Source of the DNA: Planctomycetota bacterium
Lineage (GTDB): Bacteria > Planctomycetota > Phycisphaerae > Phycisphaerales > UBA1924
DNA length: 59,725 bases
Assembly: GCA_024276195.1 (NCBI GenBank)
Contig: JAJRXR010000057.1
Coordinates: 1-59,725, forward strand
Reading direction: 5' to 3'
In this document: in pieces, positions 1-10,793 of the stretch
Position numbering within the stretch: the stretch's first letter is position 1
Layout: every line of letters starts with the position of its first letter
Position numbers and translations under genes: made by a program
The notes under the pieces: model-generated
Database searches by the model: none
Told to the model about the DNA's origin: nothing
The model's input: only the letters and a program-made list of their open reading frames with translations

Positions 1-306
1 CGCCGCGAGCAGCACCGCCGCCCCGGAGTACGCCCGCCCGATGCAGTACGTCGCGACCGGGCTCGACAGGAACCGCATCGTGTCGAACAGCGCCAGCGTG
101 TCGTCCACGCTCCCGCCGGGCGAGTTGATGTAGATGCTGATTTCCTGGGCCTTCCTCTGGTTCTCGAGGTACAGCATCTGCATCAGCACCCGAGCGGCCG
201 ATACGTGGTTGATCTCGCCCACGAGGAAGACAATCCGATTCTCGAGCAACAGCTCGTCGATCGTCATCTCTCGGGTCCGCTGGTAGTTGACGCTGGCTGC
301 TGGCAT
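1..306 (-). CDS. clpP: ATP-dependent Clp protease proteolytic subunit, C-terminally truncated by the window edge
   Basis: The first 102 residues of a ClpP-type serine protease are visible, reading leftward from an ATG at 306. ClpP forms the cytosolic tetradecameric chamber that degrades proteins fed by ClpA, ClpC or ClpX. Visible features are the strand and loop INSPGGSV, then DTLALFDTMRFLSSPV, then the nucleophile region CIGRAYSGAAVLLAA. The serine aligns with the catalytic Ser of the usual QAASMGA motif, though its surroundings (AYSGAA) are atypical, as in secondary ClpP copies. The catalytic His and Asp lie outside the window. The adaptor clpS lies about 5 kb away on the other strand. The 298 bases between this gene and the next show no recognisable feature. 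Confidence 0.93.
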   Translation of the reverse strand, partial: MPAASVNYQRTREMTIDELLLENRIVFLVGEINHVSAARVLMQMLYLENQRKAQEISIYINSPGGSVDDTLALFDTMRFLSSPVATYCIGRAYSGAAVLLAA

Positions 307-604
307 GGTCCATCCTGCCTAAGTCATGTCGTGCCAGTGGCTCACGCCATCTGGCGGGGGAATGGGGCGGGTCGGGGGCTTCCTGCGCCCTTGTCCGTAG
401 ACCGATCCATCGGTCTCTGGCCCGCTCGGCATGATAGGGCCGGACCAATCCGGCGCAAGATCCCCTCCCGGAATCGGAGAAAGCCCCGTCGGACCAGCCC
501 CCTCCCCCGCCCGCCGACTCGCCCCGCCGCGTATGCCCGGGTCGATTGCCGAGCGGGTGGGGGGTCTCTAGAGTTGGCGTCTCAGCGCCAGGAGGCCTCC
601 GAAC

Positions 605-1384
605 GTGCCCACCGCGGTCATCAGCGACATCCACGCCAACGCCGAGGCCCTCCGCGCCGTCCTGGCCGACATCCAGTCCAAGGGCCTGGACCGGATCATC
701 AACCTGGGCGACGTCGTCGGCTACGGCCCCGACCCGCTCGAGGTCGCCGATCTCGTCGCCGACCGGTGCGCCTGGACCCTCATGGGCAACCACGACTTCG
801 GTGTCCTCTACGAGCCGACCAACTTCAACCCCGCCGCCGAGTCGAGCGCCTACTGGACCCGCGCCCAGTTCGACGCCGAGCAGGACGAGGCCCTGCGCGC
901 CAAGCGGTACGACTTTCTCGGGCGCCTGCGCGTGCGGGTCGTCGAGACGCTGCCCTCGAGCGACGTGCCGGTACTCTCGGTGCACGCCTCGCCGCGCCGC
1001 CCGATCAACGAGTACATCTTCCCCGACGACGCGACGGACGCGCCCGACAAGCTCGAAGCGATCTTTGAGCGCGTCGAGCGCATCGCCCTCGTCGGGCACA
1101 CGCACGTCCCGGGCGTCTTCACGGACGAGCCTGATTTTTACCCGCCCGCCGAGATCGGCGACTCGGGCTGCTACAAAATCACCGAGGACGAGAAGGCGAT
1201 CATCAACGTGGGCTCGGTCGGGCAGCCGCGCGACCAGGACCCGCGCGCCAGCTATGCTGTGCTCCACCGAGACCGTGTCGAGTTCTTCCGCGTCGAGTAC
1301 GACGTCAAAGCCACCGCCGACAAGATCAAGGCGATCCCCGAGCTGCACGACTGGCTCGGCGACCGCCTCTTCGAAGGGCGCTAA
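605..1384 (+). CDS. Metallophosphoesterase family protein
   Basis: A 259-residue calcineurin-like phosphoesterase, probably cytosolic and binding two metals. The family motifs appear in order: SDIHAN at residues 7-12 (metal ligands D8 and H10), NLGDVVGYGP from 33 (D36), GNHD at 61-64, and VGHTHVPG near residue 165. It resembles the YfcE/MJ0936-like group of small phosphodiesterases; the substrate cannot be read from sequence. I chose the GTG at 605 because AGGAGG ends 9 bases upstream and the first motif begins at residue 7. A different frame stays open over the same region but shows no family motif. yidC follows 42 bases downstream on the same strand. Confidence 0.93.
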   Translation: MPTAVISDIHANAEALRAVLADIQSKGLDRIINLGDVVGYGPDPLEVADLVADRCAWTLMGNHDFGVLYEPTNFNPAAESSAYWTRAQFDAEQDEALRAKRYDFLGRLRVRVVETLPSSDVPVLSVHASPRRPINEYIFPDDATDAPDKLEAIFERVERIALVGHTHVPGVFTDEPDFYPPAEIGDSGCYKITEDEKAIINVGSVGQPRDQDPRASYAVLHRDRVEFFRVEYDVKATADKIKAIPELHDWLGDRLFEGR

Positions 1385-1426
1385 CCCCACGCCCGGATCA
1401 CGAGCCCCCGCTCCGAACCAAGGACC

Positions 1427-3592
1427 ATGCCCAGCATGCCCACACCCCTGATCCGCCGCGCCCGCCTCGCCGCTCTGGCGCCCTTCATCCTCGCCCTCGC
1501 CCCGTTTCTCCTCTCGCCCGCCGCCCTCGCCCAGACCGACCCGGGCGAAGCCCCCCCCAGCGCCGAGCAGCCCGAGCCCCAACCCGAAACCGAGGCGTCT
1601 CCAGATCCAAAGCCCGAGCCCAAGCCCGAGCCAACACTCTTCCCCCGCGCCTGGCCCGACCTGCCCGCGACCCTCGCCCCGCTCGACGCCGCCAGCCAGA
1701 TCGCGCCCGATCGCCTCTCGATCGAGTTCTCCAGCCTCGGAGCCGGGATCCAGTCCCTCTCGCTCATCGACGTCTACGAGACCGTCAAGCGCGAGAAGCA
1801 CGTCATGCTCCAGCAGGCGCGCACCGACCGCACGGGCAAGGTCCACGCCGTTCCCTTCGCGCTCGACAAAGTCACAATCAACACCGAGCCGGTCTCCCTC
1901 GCGTCGCGCCCCGACATCTGGCGCCAGAGCCCGGACGACCCGGGCCTGTTCGAGGCCGAGATCCTTGACGCCCAGGGCGTCGTCGTTGCCCGCGTGTCGC
2001 GCCGTTTCAGCGTCGAGCCCGACTCGTTCGAGCTGACGATCGAGCAGACGCTCACGAACCTGACCGACAAGCCGATGGTCGTCACCTGGACCCAGATCGG
2101 CCCGATCGACCTCCCCACGCCCCAGTCTCTCTACGGCGGCGACAAACGACGCATCCGCTTCGGCTATCTCCTCGCCCCGGACCAGCAGGGAACCTCGGCG
2201 AACGTCACCGCCGACGGACGCCTCAGCCCGCGCACCAAGCTCCTGGGCAAGCGCGACAAAGCGACCGGGAAATACCCCGTCCGCACGATCTGGCCCGACA
2301 CCTGGACCATCGAAGAGGGGTACCGCCTCGTCTGGGCCGCGATGACGGACCGCTACTTCGCCGTCGCCGTCCACCCGCTGCTCGACGATCCAGACAACGC
2401 GACTGCCGACGACAAGCTTTTCACCGAGGCGACCACGCTCAAGCGCCTCGTCCTCAACGCCTCGAGCGATTCCAAGGACAAGCTCCACCCCCCGATCATC
2501 CTGCTCTCGCTCACCAGCAACGAACGCCTGGTCCAGCCGGGCGAGTCCGTCTCGGCCTCCATCGGCGTCTACGCTGGCCCCCTCGACGAGCCCGCCCTCG
2601 AGAGCGACCCCGTCGCCGTCGCGCTCGGTCTCGACGGCGTCGTCATCTACAACTTCGGCTCCATGTGCGCCTTCTGCACCTTCAGCTGGCTCACCGGCAT
2701 CCTGCTCGTCGTCCTCCGCGTGCTCCACTCGATCACCTTCGACTGGGCCTTGTCGATCATTCTGCTGGTTATCGTCGTCCGCTCCGTGCTCCACCCGGTG
2801 ACACGCTGGAGTCAGATCCGCATGCAACGCTTCGGCGTCCAGATGCAGGCCATGGGCCCCAAGCAGAAGCTGCTCAAGGAGAAGTTCGCCGACGATCCCA
2901 AACGCCTCCAGCAGGAAACCGCCAAGCTCTGGCGTGAAGAGGGCATCAGCCCCGCCGGCATGCTCGGGTGCCTGCCCATGCTCCTCCAGAGCCCCGTCTG
3001 GATCGCCCTCTACGCCACGCTCTACTTCGTCTACGACCTCCGACACGAGCCCGCGTTCTATGGGGTCTTCCAGAAAATCTCCGGCGGGCGGTGGGAGTTC
3101 CTCAGCGACCTGGCCAGCCCCGATGCCGCCATCCCCCTGCCCGCGTCGTGGCACTTCAGCTTCTGGATCTGGGGCTCGGTCACCGCGATCAACCTCCTCC
3201 CGATCATCATGGCCTTCGTCTTCTACGCCCACCAGAAGTACCTCACCCCCCCGACCGCCGCCACGCTCACCGACGAACAAAAACAGCAACAGAAAATGAT
3301 GAAGATCATGATGATCTTCATGTTCCCCCTGTTCATGTACGCCGCGCCCTCGGGCCTGGCGCTCTACTTCGTGACCAACTCCTCCATCGCGATCGTCGAG
3401 AACCGCTGGATCCGCGCCCACATGAAGAAGCACGACATGCTCGACGCCGACAAGATCAAGGCCGAGCGTGCCAACAAGAAGGGCTCCGGCTTCCTCGCCC
3501 GACTCCGCGACGTCGCCGAGGCCCAGCAGGCCGCCAAAAACCAGGGCGCCGACGCCGACGCCCCCACACGCCAGTACAAAAAACGCAAGTAG
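1427..3592 (+). CDS. yidC: Membrane protein insertase YidC
   Basis: A 721-residue YidC/Oxa1/Alb3 insertase, acting in the inner membrane alone or with SecYEG to insert and fold membrane proteins. An N-terminal signal-anchor (residues about 8-36) is followed by a Pro/Glu-rich linker and the periplasmic beta-sandwich domain to about residue 390. The conserved C-terminal helices include a stretch around [17 protein letters not shown], the cytosolic coiled-coil with KQKLLKEKF, and the [20 protein letters not shown] segment typical of the family. The basic tail ends in KKRK. The longer length compared with E. coli YidC (548) comes mostly from the linker and the C-terminal extension. An in-frame ATG three codons downstream is an alternative start. 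mnmE follows, the usual yidC-mnmE order. Confidence 0.96.
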   Translation: MPSMPTPLIRRARLAALAPFILALAPFLLSPAALAQTDPGEAPPSAEQPEPQPETEASPDPKPEPKPEPTLFPRAWPDLPATLAPLDAASQIAPDRLSIEFSSLGAGIQSLSLIDVYETVKREKHVMLQQARTDRTGKVHAVPFALDKVTINTEPVSLASRPDIWRQSPDDPGLFEAEILDAQGVVVARVSRRFSVEPDSFELTIEQTLTNLTDKPMVVTWTQIGPIDLPTPQSLYGGDKRRIRFGYLLAPDQQGTSANVTADGRLSPRTKLLGKRDKATGKYPVRTIWPDTWTIEEGYRLVWAAMTDRYFAVAVHPLLDDPDNATADDKLFTEATTLKRLVLNASSDSKDKLHPPIILLSLTSNERLVQPGESVSASIGVYAGPLDEPALESDPVAVALGLDGVVIYNFGSMCAFCTFSWLTGILLVVLRVLHSITFDWALSIILLVIVVRSVLHPVTRWSQIRMQRFGVQMQAMGPKQKLLKEKFADDPKRLQQETAKLWREEGISPAGMLGCLPMLLQSPVWIALYATLYFVYDLRHEPAFYGVFQKISGGRWEFLSDLASPDAAIPLPASWHFSFWIWGSVTAINLLPIIMAFVFYAHQKYLTPPTAATLTDEQKQQQKMMKIMMIFMFPLFMYAAPSGLALYFVTNSSIAIVENRWIRAHMKKHDMLDADKIKAERANKKGSGFLARLRDVAEAQQAAKNQGADADAPTRQYKKRK

Positions 3593-3600
3593 CTGTCTTT

Positions 3601-3658
3601 GGAGGGGCGAGCATCCTGCCCGCCCAGCATTGGTGGGGCCGGTTTCCAACCGCCCCGG
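3601..3658. repeat. REP-like double palindrome between yidC and mnmE
   Basis: Two adjacent short hairpins: gggcgagcatcctgcccgc, then a CGGTT-TCC-AACCG core enclosed by ggggc/cccc. The second core (cggtttccaaccg) recurs at 15243-15261. The stretch fills almost the whole yidC-mnmE gap and ends about 17 bases before the mnmE start. Confidence 0.7.
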
Positions 3659-3674
3659 TCTTCTACCCTCCCCC

Positions 3675-5003
3675 ATGCCCGCCCCCGGCGCCATCGCCGC
3701 CATCGCCACCAGCCCGGGCGCCTCCCCGCGCGCCATCCTCCGCCTCTCGGGCGACAACACCCCCGCGGCGCTCTGCGCCCTGGGCATCCCCGACCCGGGC
3801 CAGCGCGCCGCGGTCCCGGTCCGTGTCCGTTTGTCCGATCAGCACGCCCTCCCCGCGTTGCTCGTGCGCTACGCCGCGCCCGCGTCCTACACGGGCGAGG
3901 ACAGCGCCGAGATCCTGTTCACCGGCAATCCGCGCCTGGGCGAGCGCCTGCTGGCGCTGGTGCTCGCGGTCGATGGCGTGCGTCTGGCCGAGGCGGGCGA
4001 GTTCAGCGCCCGGGCGTATCTGTCGGGTCGCCTGAGCCTGGCCCAGGCCGAGGGAGTGGGGGCGCTCATCAGCGCTCGCACAGACGAGCAGCTCCGGGCC
4101 GCGTCGGATCTGCTCTCGGGGCGCACGGGCGAGACCTACCGCGCCTGGTCCGACGAGGCGGCGACAATGCTGGCGCTTATTGAGGGCGGGATCGACTTCA
4201 CCGACGCCGAGGATGTCTCTCCGATCGCGCCCGACGATCTGGCCCGACGAGCCGCGGATCTGTGCGCCGCCATCACCGGGCGCCTCGCCCCGGGCGCGCC
4301 AAGAGAAGCCCGCGCGGGCGAGCCGCTCGCGGTGCTGGTGGGCGAGCCCAACGCGGGCAAGTCCACGCTGTTCAACGCGCTGCTCGGGCGAGAGCGTGCT
4401 GTCACCGACGCCTCGCCCGGCGCCACCCGCGACGTGCTCATCGAGGCGTTGGACCTGTCCCGCCTCTCGCCCGCGCTGGGCGTTGTTCGTTTGGCCGATC
4501 TGCCCGGGCTCGACGCGGGCGCCGCGCCAGGGCGTGAGCGCGACTCGCAGCGGGCCGCCCACGACGCGATCCGTTGCGCCGACCTGCTGATCCAGTGCGA
4601 CCCGAGCGGGCGGTTCGCCCCGATCGCGTGCGCCCCGGAGCACGCGCCGGTCCTGCGTGTGCGCACCAAGTCGGACCTGGCGCCGGGCGGGGGCGACAGA
4701 CGCGCCATCAGCGTGTGCGCCCTCGACGGGACGCGCCTGGATGCGCTCGGGCGCGCCATCGCCGACGTGCAGCTGCGCTCGGGCGCTGGCAATGTCCAGT
4801 CGCTGCTCCCGCGCCACACCGCGGCTCTCTCGCGGGCAGCCGGTTCGCTCGCCTCGGCCCGCGAGCTGGCGCCAACACAACAGCTCGAACTCATCGCCTC
4901 CGCCCTCCGCGACGCGCTCGACGCCCTGGGCGAGCTCACGGGCGAGGTCACCCCCGACGAGATCATCGGGCGCATCTTCGCGACCTTCTGCGTCGGCAAG
5001 TAG
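3675..5003 (+). CDS. mnmE: tRNA uridine-5-carboxymethylaminomethyl(34) synthesis GTPase MnmE
   Basis: A 442-residue MnmE (TrmE). With MnmG it makes the cmnm5 modification on the wobble uridine of several tRNAs, using methylene-THF and GTP hydrolysis. The N-terminal THF-binding domain starts IAAIATSPG and contains SYTGEDS. The GTPase G1 loop GEPNAGKST lies near residue 220, G3 is DLPGLD rather than the common DTAGIR, and G4 is TKSD near 331. The C-terminal FCVGK keeps the conserved cysteine of the FCIGK motif. An ATG at 3675 gives the normal start; the frame stays open upstream but that part is antisense-like repeat and yidC sequence. It converges with the hypothetical gene at 5021. Confidence 0.95.
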   Translation: MPAPGAIAAIATSPGASPRAILRLSGDNTPAALCALGIPDPGQRAAVPVRVRLSDQHALPALLVRYAAPASYTGEDSAEILFTGNPRLGERLLALVLAVDGVRLAEAGEFSARAYLSGRLSLAQAEGVGALISARTDEQLRAASDLLSGRTGETYRAWSDEAATMLALIEGGIDFTDAEDVSPIAPDDLARRAADLCAAITGRLAPGAPREARAGEPLAVLVGEPNAGKSTLFNALLGRERAVTDASPGATRDVLIEALDLSRLSPALGVVRLADLPGLDAGAAPGRERDSQRAAHDAIRCADLLIQCDPSGRFAPIACAPEHAPVLRVRTKSDLAPGGGDRRAISVCALDGTRLDALGRAIADVQLRSGAGNVQSLLPRHTAALSRAAGSLASARELAPTQQLELIASALRDALDALGELTGEVTPDEIIGRIFATFCVGK

Positions 5004-5020
5004 CGATCGTGACGAGCAAT

Positions 5021-5512
5021 CTACCGACCCGCCGCCCCGATGAACGCATCCAGGTACCGCTCCACAAACACATCCACGGCCCACCCCGTCGCCCGCGCGT
5101 CCACCCCCCAGCAGCACACCACCGCCTCGCTCATCTCCGGGTCCGCCTGCACCATCAGCACATCATCGACCACAAAGGCGCTGGGCGTCTTGTCGCCCAG
5201 GTACGCCGACAACGCATTGCGGTCCGGGCGCCCCACGCTCACCGTCGGGCGCGCGCGCAGCGCAGCGTCGTTCAGATACCACAGATCCGTGCACACCAGC
5301 GCCGCCCCGTCCTCGCCCTCGAACCCGAGCGCCCGGTTGATCGTCAGCGCCAGACGCCGGGCGATCGGGCGGTCGTGGGTCTCGCTCTCGAGCGTCGCGC
5401 CGACGACGATCGGGATGACCCGCTGAATATCCACGGGCGCATCGCCCGGGATCGGCGCTGGCTCGGGTCCTGCGTCTGGTCCGGGTTCTGGTCTGCTTGT
5501 GTCGGCGTCCAT
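5021..5512 (-). CDS. Hypothetical protein
   Basis: A 163-residue protein I do not recognise. The first 28 residues are low-complexity (Pro, Gly, Asp, Glu), then a compact acidic alpha/beta-looking domain follows, with stretches such as VIPIVVGATLES and SAFVVDDVLM and a C-terminal amphipathic helix. No signal peptide or membrane helix is visible. A gagggag ribosome-binding sequence precedes the ATG at 5512. The gene is convergent with mnmE and divergent from clpS (about 120 bases between the starts), so it is probably transcribed alone. Confidence 0.72.
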   Translation of the reverse strand: MDADTSRPEPGPDAGPEPAPIPGDAPVDIQRVIPIVVGATLESETHDRPIARRLALTINRALGFEGEDGAALVCTDLWYLNDAALRARPTVSVGRPDRNALSAYLGDKTPSAFVVDDVLMVQADPEMSEAVVCCWGVDARATGWAVDVFVERYLDAFIGAAGR

Positions 5513-5633
5513 GCCGCTCCCTCTCTGGCGGTTTCGGGGCGTTCATCCACAGCCTACCCGAACGCCTTTCCTCGCCCGCCCCGGTCCGGTAGTCTCGGGG
5601 TGAGTTCGAGAGGCAAGGCCCAGGGAGGGAGCC

Positions 5634-5999
5634 ATGAGCGATCAACGCCAGGACGAGACGCCAAGCGAGAGCCGCCCGAGCGAGAGCGAAGCAGGCGGCG
5701 CCGGGACCGCCACGCGCCCCGCGCCCGTGGCCAAGCCCAAGCTCTCCCCACCCAAGCTCGACCGTCTCCCGCCGTACCGGGTCCTGCTGCACAACGACGA
5801 CATCAACGACATGCTCCACGTCGTCGGCGCCATCCTTGAGCTGACCACACTGAATCGGACCCGCGCATTCGAGATGATGATGACCGCCCACCAGCGAGGC
5901 ATGTGCCTGCTGCTCCTGACCCACCGCGAGCGGGCCGAGCTGTACGAAGAGCAGTTCCGCGCCAAGCGCCTGATCGTCACGATCGAACCCAACATCTGA
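5634..5999 (+). CDS. clpS: ATP-dependent Clp protease adaptor ClpS
   Basis: A 121-residue ClpS, the cytosolic N-recognin that delivers N-degron substrates to ClpA/ClpC-ClpP. After a charged flexible N-terminus (about 45 residues) comes the core PPYRVLLHNDDINDM, with the signature of a loop that docks on the ClpA/C N-domain. This is followed by a helix TRAFEMMMTAHQRG and the end strand LIVTIEPNI. The family residues that build the hydrophobic pocket (N-D-D, M, H) are present. A gagggag sequence sits just before the ATG. The partner protease clpP is at the left edge of the window but not in the same operon. Confidence 0.94.
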   Translation: MSDQRQDETPSESRPSESEAGGAGTATRPAPVAKPKLSPPKLDRLPPYRVLLHNDDINDMLHVVGAILELTTLNRTRAFEMMMTAHQRGMCLLLLTHRERAELYEEQFRAKRLIVTIEPNI

Positions 6000-6261
6000 G
6001 CGCCCAGGCGTCCCAGACGCCCCAGCTCGCACGCCCGCGCGCCGCTTTGCGCGCGTGTCAAGCGATCGGTCGGATCAGTCCTGAACAATCTCAGATCGCG
6101 CCCGGCGCACGCCCGTCGATCGCCCGTTGCGGCGCACACGCTGTGGACGTGCGCGCCGATGGTGTTGTCCGCACTCGCGTGTGAAGCGCCGCCGCCCCGC
6201 CGTCGATACCCGGTGGACGCACGGGGCAGTCCCGGGCGCCAGGGACACGGGGAGCGACACG

Positions 6262-6753
6262 ATGGCTATTCGACTTGGAGATATTCTCGTCACACGCGGC
6301 GTGCTGACTGAGGAACAACGCGACGAGGCGCTGCGCGTCCAGGACGGGCGCGCCCGCCCGTTCGGCGCCATCGTCGAGCAGCTCTTCGGCGTCACCCCCG
6401 ACGCCGTCGAGCAGGCCTGGGGTGAGCAGTTTGCTGAGCTGGCCGAACGCATCAGCCCGACGCTGGCCGATGTTCACCCCATCACACGCAGCATCATCGA
6501 GCGCCGCCAGGCCTGGCAGTTCTCCATCATCCCCATCCGCTTCGACGGCCCAGAGCTCGTCTGCGTCACCACCCCCGACGCGCTCGCCCGCGCCATGCGC
6601 TTCGTCTGCTGGCGCATCGAACGCCAGATCCGCTTTGGCATCTGCGACGACGACCAGATGGCCCGCGGGCTTGAGCGGTTGTACCCCCTCCGAGGCGTCA
6701 CCCTCGAGAGCCTGGGCCAGACCATCTCCGACCTCTCCGCACGCTCGGCCTGA
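6262..6753 (+). CDS. MshEN/GspE N-terminal-domain-like protein
   Basis: A 163-residue protein resembling the N-terminal domain of type II secretion / type IV pilus ATPases (GspE/PilB, MshEN), with no ATPase domain attached. It begins LGDILVTRGVLTEEQRDEAL, the typical 'low-numbered helix' start of that domain, and carries a second, weaker repeat of the fold after residue 60. Free-standing MshEN domains often bind c-di-GMP or act as adaptor parts of pilus machines; here this is inference. A diguanylate cyclase (12.7 kb) and a prepilin (58 kb) lie in the same window. ATG at 6262 is supported by ggggag 7 bases upstream. The 262 bases before it show nothing recognisable. Confidence 0.7.
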   Translation: MAIRLGDILVTRGVLTEEQRDEALRVQDGRARPFGAIVEQLFGVTPDAVEQAWGEQFAELAERISPTLADVHPITRSIIERRQAWQFSIIPIRFDGPELVCVTTPDALARAMRFVCWRIERQIRFGICDDDQMARGLERLYPLRGVTLESLGQTISDLSARSA

Positions 6754-6762
6754 GTCTTCCCC

Positions 6763-6823
6763 GGTGGTATGGGCGTCTCGCCCGTACGAAATGGGATGAG
6801 ACGGGCGGGACGCCCATACCACC
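6763..6823. repeat. Paired REP-like palindrome between the MshEN-like gene and rimO
   Basis: Inverted arms of about 23 bases: ggtggtatgggcgtctcgcc on the left and its near-complement ending cgcccataccacc on the right, separated by a 15-base spacer. The same arm design (gtgg-c/t-a-c/t-gggcg) recurs at 7767-7843 inside rimO and at 31920-32014. Confidence 0.8.
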
Positions 6824-6866
6824 AGAATCAGGCGGGCGTCTGGGTTCACTCCCTAGACTCCCGCCC

Positions 6867-8711
<1,845 letters not shown>

Positions 8712-8725
8712 GCGTGAGCAATATG

Positions 8726-8757
8726 CACGCCCACGACGAGTCTTCGAGTCGTGGGGT
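8726..8757 (+). repeat. Left 32-base inverted repeat of the RAYT element
   Basis: Begins cacgcccacgacgagtcttc; its exact reverse complement is at 9322-9353. Internally ccacgac pairs with gtcgtgg around a mismatched centre, the bulged-stem form typical of REP sequences. It lies 15 bases after the rimO stop. Confidence 0.9.
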
Positions 8758-8765
8758 CATGCCAA

Positions 8766-9299
8766 CTACCCACCCCGCTCCGGAGCTGGGTCTTTGTATG
8801 TCCACACCGCCGCGTTCTCAGATCGGGTGTGCGCAACGACATACGCGAATGTCTTCGACTGATGTTCTTGTGATCTGATCGTGACCACATGACATCGCCT
8901 GGACCAGAGCCCTCCGGGATGGCGGTCTCGCATCGCAATCGACGCAGCGCGTTTGACCCGCCCGACCTCGCGTCGAGGCTCCAGGCCAGCGAAGTCCGCG
9001 AGCAGGTGGGCGTGTGTCGCGCAGACACACAACGCCAGCACATGGAGTTCGATGGCGACCGCCTTACTCATCGAGGCGCGCAGCACGGTATCTCGGTCAC
9101 GGATCCCGAGTGCAACGGGTGGGCGTGCCATCCGCTCTCTCGCGTACCGTCTCAAGCCAGAGTGCTCGCCTCGTGGTGGTGGGTTCCGGTAGTCGCCCGA
9201 CGAGTGAACCCGGTGGTCGTGATCCCGAAAGCCCCTCGGATCGCCCGGGAGCCAGGACCCGTACGTGGACCAGACGACATGTTTCCAGTCGGGAGCCAT
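8766..9299 (-). CDS. REP-associated tyrosine transposase (Y1_Tnp / HUH family)
   Basis: A 177-residue protein of the IS200/RAYT type, which nicks single-stranded palindromic DNA with a catalytic tyrosine. The N-terminus VVWSTYGSWLPGDPRGFR is the conserved start of a planctomycete-type RAYT subgroup. The HUH metal motif is His-Ala-His in CATHAHLLADF. The candidate nucleophile is the Tyr in KTFAYVVAHT, placed correctly after the basic stretch. The gene appears intact, reads leftward from an ATG at 9299 and is enclosed by 32-base inverted repeats. The open frame on the other strand upstream of ftsW is its antisense shadow. The many palindromes in the window are possible substrates (inference). 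Confidence 0.82.
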   Translation of the reverse strand: MAPDWKHVVWSTYGSWLPGDPRGFRDHDHRVHSSGDYRNPPPRGEHSGLRRYARERMARPPVALGIRDRDTVLRASMSKAVAIELHVLALCVCATHAHLLADFAGLEPRREVGRVKRAASIAMRDRHPGGLWSRRCHVVTIRSQEHQSKTFAYVVAHTRSENAAVWTYKDPAPERGG

Positions 9300-9321
9300 C
9301 GTGGACGAGGGTATCCGGACA

Positions 9322-9353
9322 ACCCCACGACTCGAAGACTCGTCGTGGGCGTG
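9322..9353 (-). repeat. Right 32-base inverted repeat of the RAYT element
   Basis: Exact reverse complement of 8726-8757. It lies 23 bases upstream of the transposase start and 75 bases before the ftsW start, so it occupies the ftsW leader. Confidence 0.9.
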
Positions 9354-9428
9354 GGTGTGGGGTCCGAGCGATCTGCACGCCCTCCTCCTCTTTCCAGTCT
9401 CAACGCCTTCCCGACCGATTCAACCCCC

Positions 9429-10787
9429 ATGCTCCGTCCCGGGCAATCGGTCATGCTGTGCGCGCTCGCTCTGCTGATGCTGGGCGTGGTGATGGTCAAC
9501 TCCGCCTCGATGGCGGTGGACCCGATCGAGGTCGAGGCCAGCTCGCTCCACGCCGACTCGGCCCAGAGCGTCATGACCCGCTCGGGCGTCACGTTCGAGT
9601 CCATCCTGCTCTCGCGTTCGAGCGTGTTCATGCTGATCTCGCTCGCCGCGATGGGCCTGGCCTCGGTCCTGCCCATCCGCCGCCTTGCCGCCCGACTTGA
9701 GAGGGCGCCCCGGGCGGGACGCTTCAGCGAGATCGGCTGGCTCGCGCTGGGCACGCTCGTGATCCTGGGCGTGCTGGCGCTCGTCTACATCCCCGGCATC
9801 AGCCGCGTGGTCAACGGCTCGGCCCGCTGGATCAGCCTGCCCATCCCCGGGCTTGAATCCCTCCAGCCCTCCGAGATCGCCAAGTGGTCCATCGTGCCCG
9901 TGCTCGCGTGGTACGCCGCCCGGCGCGCCCGGACCGTCGGCATGGACCGCTTCTTCCTGGGCCTGGCGCCCGCGATCATCGCCCTCGGCGCCGTCGCGGG
10001 CATGGTCGTGCTCGAAGACCTGGGCACGGGCGCGCTCATCGCCCTCAGCGGGGGCGTCGTGCTCCTCGCCTCAGGCGCGCGCCTGGCGCACTTCGCCATG
10101 TTCATCCCCCCCGCGCTCGCGGGCGTTGCCCTGGCGATCTGGCAGAGCCCGTACCGCGTCCAGCGCATCATCACCTTCATCGACCCCTACGCCGACCCAC
10201 AGGGCAGCGGCTATCACATGATCCAGTCCATGTCCACCGTCGCCGGCGGCGGCCTCTTCGGGCGAGGCCTCGGGCACGGCCTCCAGAAGTTCGGCTACCT
10301 CCCCGAAGACACCACCGACTTCCTCTTCGCCATCATCTGCGAAGAGCTCGGCGCAGCCGGGGCACTGCTTGTCATCTCGCTCTACGCCATCATGATCTGG
10401 AGCGCCCTGAGCATCGTCCGGCGCGCCGACCTGCTCTCGCTCAAGCTTGTCGCCCTCGGCGTCATCGCCACCATCGGCATCCAGGGCGCCATCAACATGG
10501 TCGTTGTCACCGGCCTCGGACCCACCAAGGGCATCGCCCTCCCCATGCTCAGCTCGGGTGGCACCGGCTGGATCCTCACCGCGGGCATGCTGGGCCTGCT
10601 CGTCGCCATCGACCGGACCGCGGTCGAAGAAGACGAAACACAGCCAGAGCCAGAGATCACCGTCCGCGCGCGAATGCCCCAGCCGGTCGTGGTCGATGAG
10701 GCTCACGAGCCAATCCCGCTCGAACCCGAGCCAGTTCCACAAATCGTCGTCAAGCCCCGCGTTCGTCTGACGCTGAAGCGGACATAA
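9429..10787 (+). CDS. ftsW: Peptidoglycan glycosyltransferase FtsW/RodA (SEDS family)
   Basis: A 452-residue polytopic SEDS protein with about ten membrane helices that polymerises lipid II at the inner membrane. Visible family features are the first helix VMLCALALLMLGVVMVNSAS, the SARWISLPIPGLESLQPSEIAK motif region after helix 4 (shown in two parts: SARWISLPIPG and LQPSEIAKW), and GLGPTKGIALPMLSSGGTG near the C-terminus. It also has a cytosolic tail rich in Glu and Pro. The start at 9429 fits the first helix; the frame is open for 180 codons upstream, but that stretch is antisense to the transposase. murG follows after 6 bases, the ftsW-murG pair of the dcw cluster; FtsW rather than RodA is therefore preferred. 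Confidence 0.9.
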   Translation: MLRPGQSVMLCALALLMLGVVMVNSASMAVDPIEVEASSLHADSAQSVMTRSGVTFESILLSRSSVFMLISLAAMGLASVLPIRRLAARLERAPRAGRFSEIGWLALGTLVILGVLALVYIPGISRVVNGSARWISLPIPGLESLQPSEIAKWSIVPVLAWYAARRARTVGMDRFFLGLAPAIIALGAVAGMVVLEDLGTGALIALSGGVVLLASGARLAHFAMFIPPALAGVALAIWQSPYRVQRIITFIDPYADPQGSGYHMIQSMSTVAGGGLFGRGLGHGLQKFGYLPEDTTDFLFAIICEELGAAGALLVISLYAIMIWSALSIVRRADLLSLKLVALGVIATIGIQGAINMVVVTGLGPTKGIALPMLSSGGTGWILTAGMLGLLVAIDRTAVEEDETQPEPEITVRARMPQPVVVDEAHEPIPLEPEPVPQIVVKPRVRLTLKRT

Positions 10788-10793
10788 TCGAGT

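Larger units (their letters stand above)
8726..9353. mobile_element. RAYT-type REP transposase element (REPtron-like)
   Basis: A 628-base unit between rimO and ftsW. It consists of a leftward Y1/HUH transposase gene enclosed by perfect 32-base inverted repeats (8726-8757 and 9322-9353), each of which is itself an imperfect hairpin. It resembles the described arrangement of REP-associated tyrosine transposases flanked by their REP palindromes. No target-site duplication was identified. Confidence 0.75.

Noticed and set aside
205-1068. Long open frame overlapping clpP's start and the metallophosphoesterase
   Set aside because: Arg/Pro-rich, no family resemblance, and covers two well-supported genes in other frames; a GC-rich shadow.
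3663-5117. 484-codon frame antisense to mnmE
   Set aside because: Composition typical of an antisense shadow in high-GC DNA; mnmE on the other strand is unambiguous.
6763-6823. CRISPR-like array from the repeated palindromes
   Set aside because: Copies are dispersed, differently spaced and without regular unique spacers, and no cas gene is present.
8889-9428. 180-codon N-terminal extension of ftsW
   Set aside because: It is the complement of the intact transposase gene and its repeat; the conserved FtsW start is at 9429.
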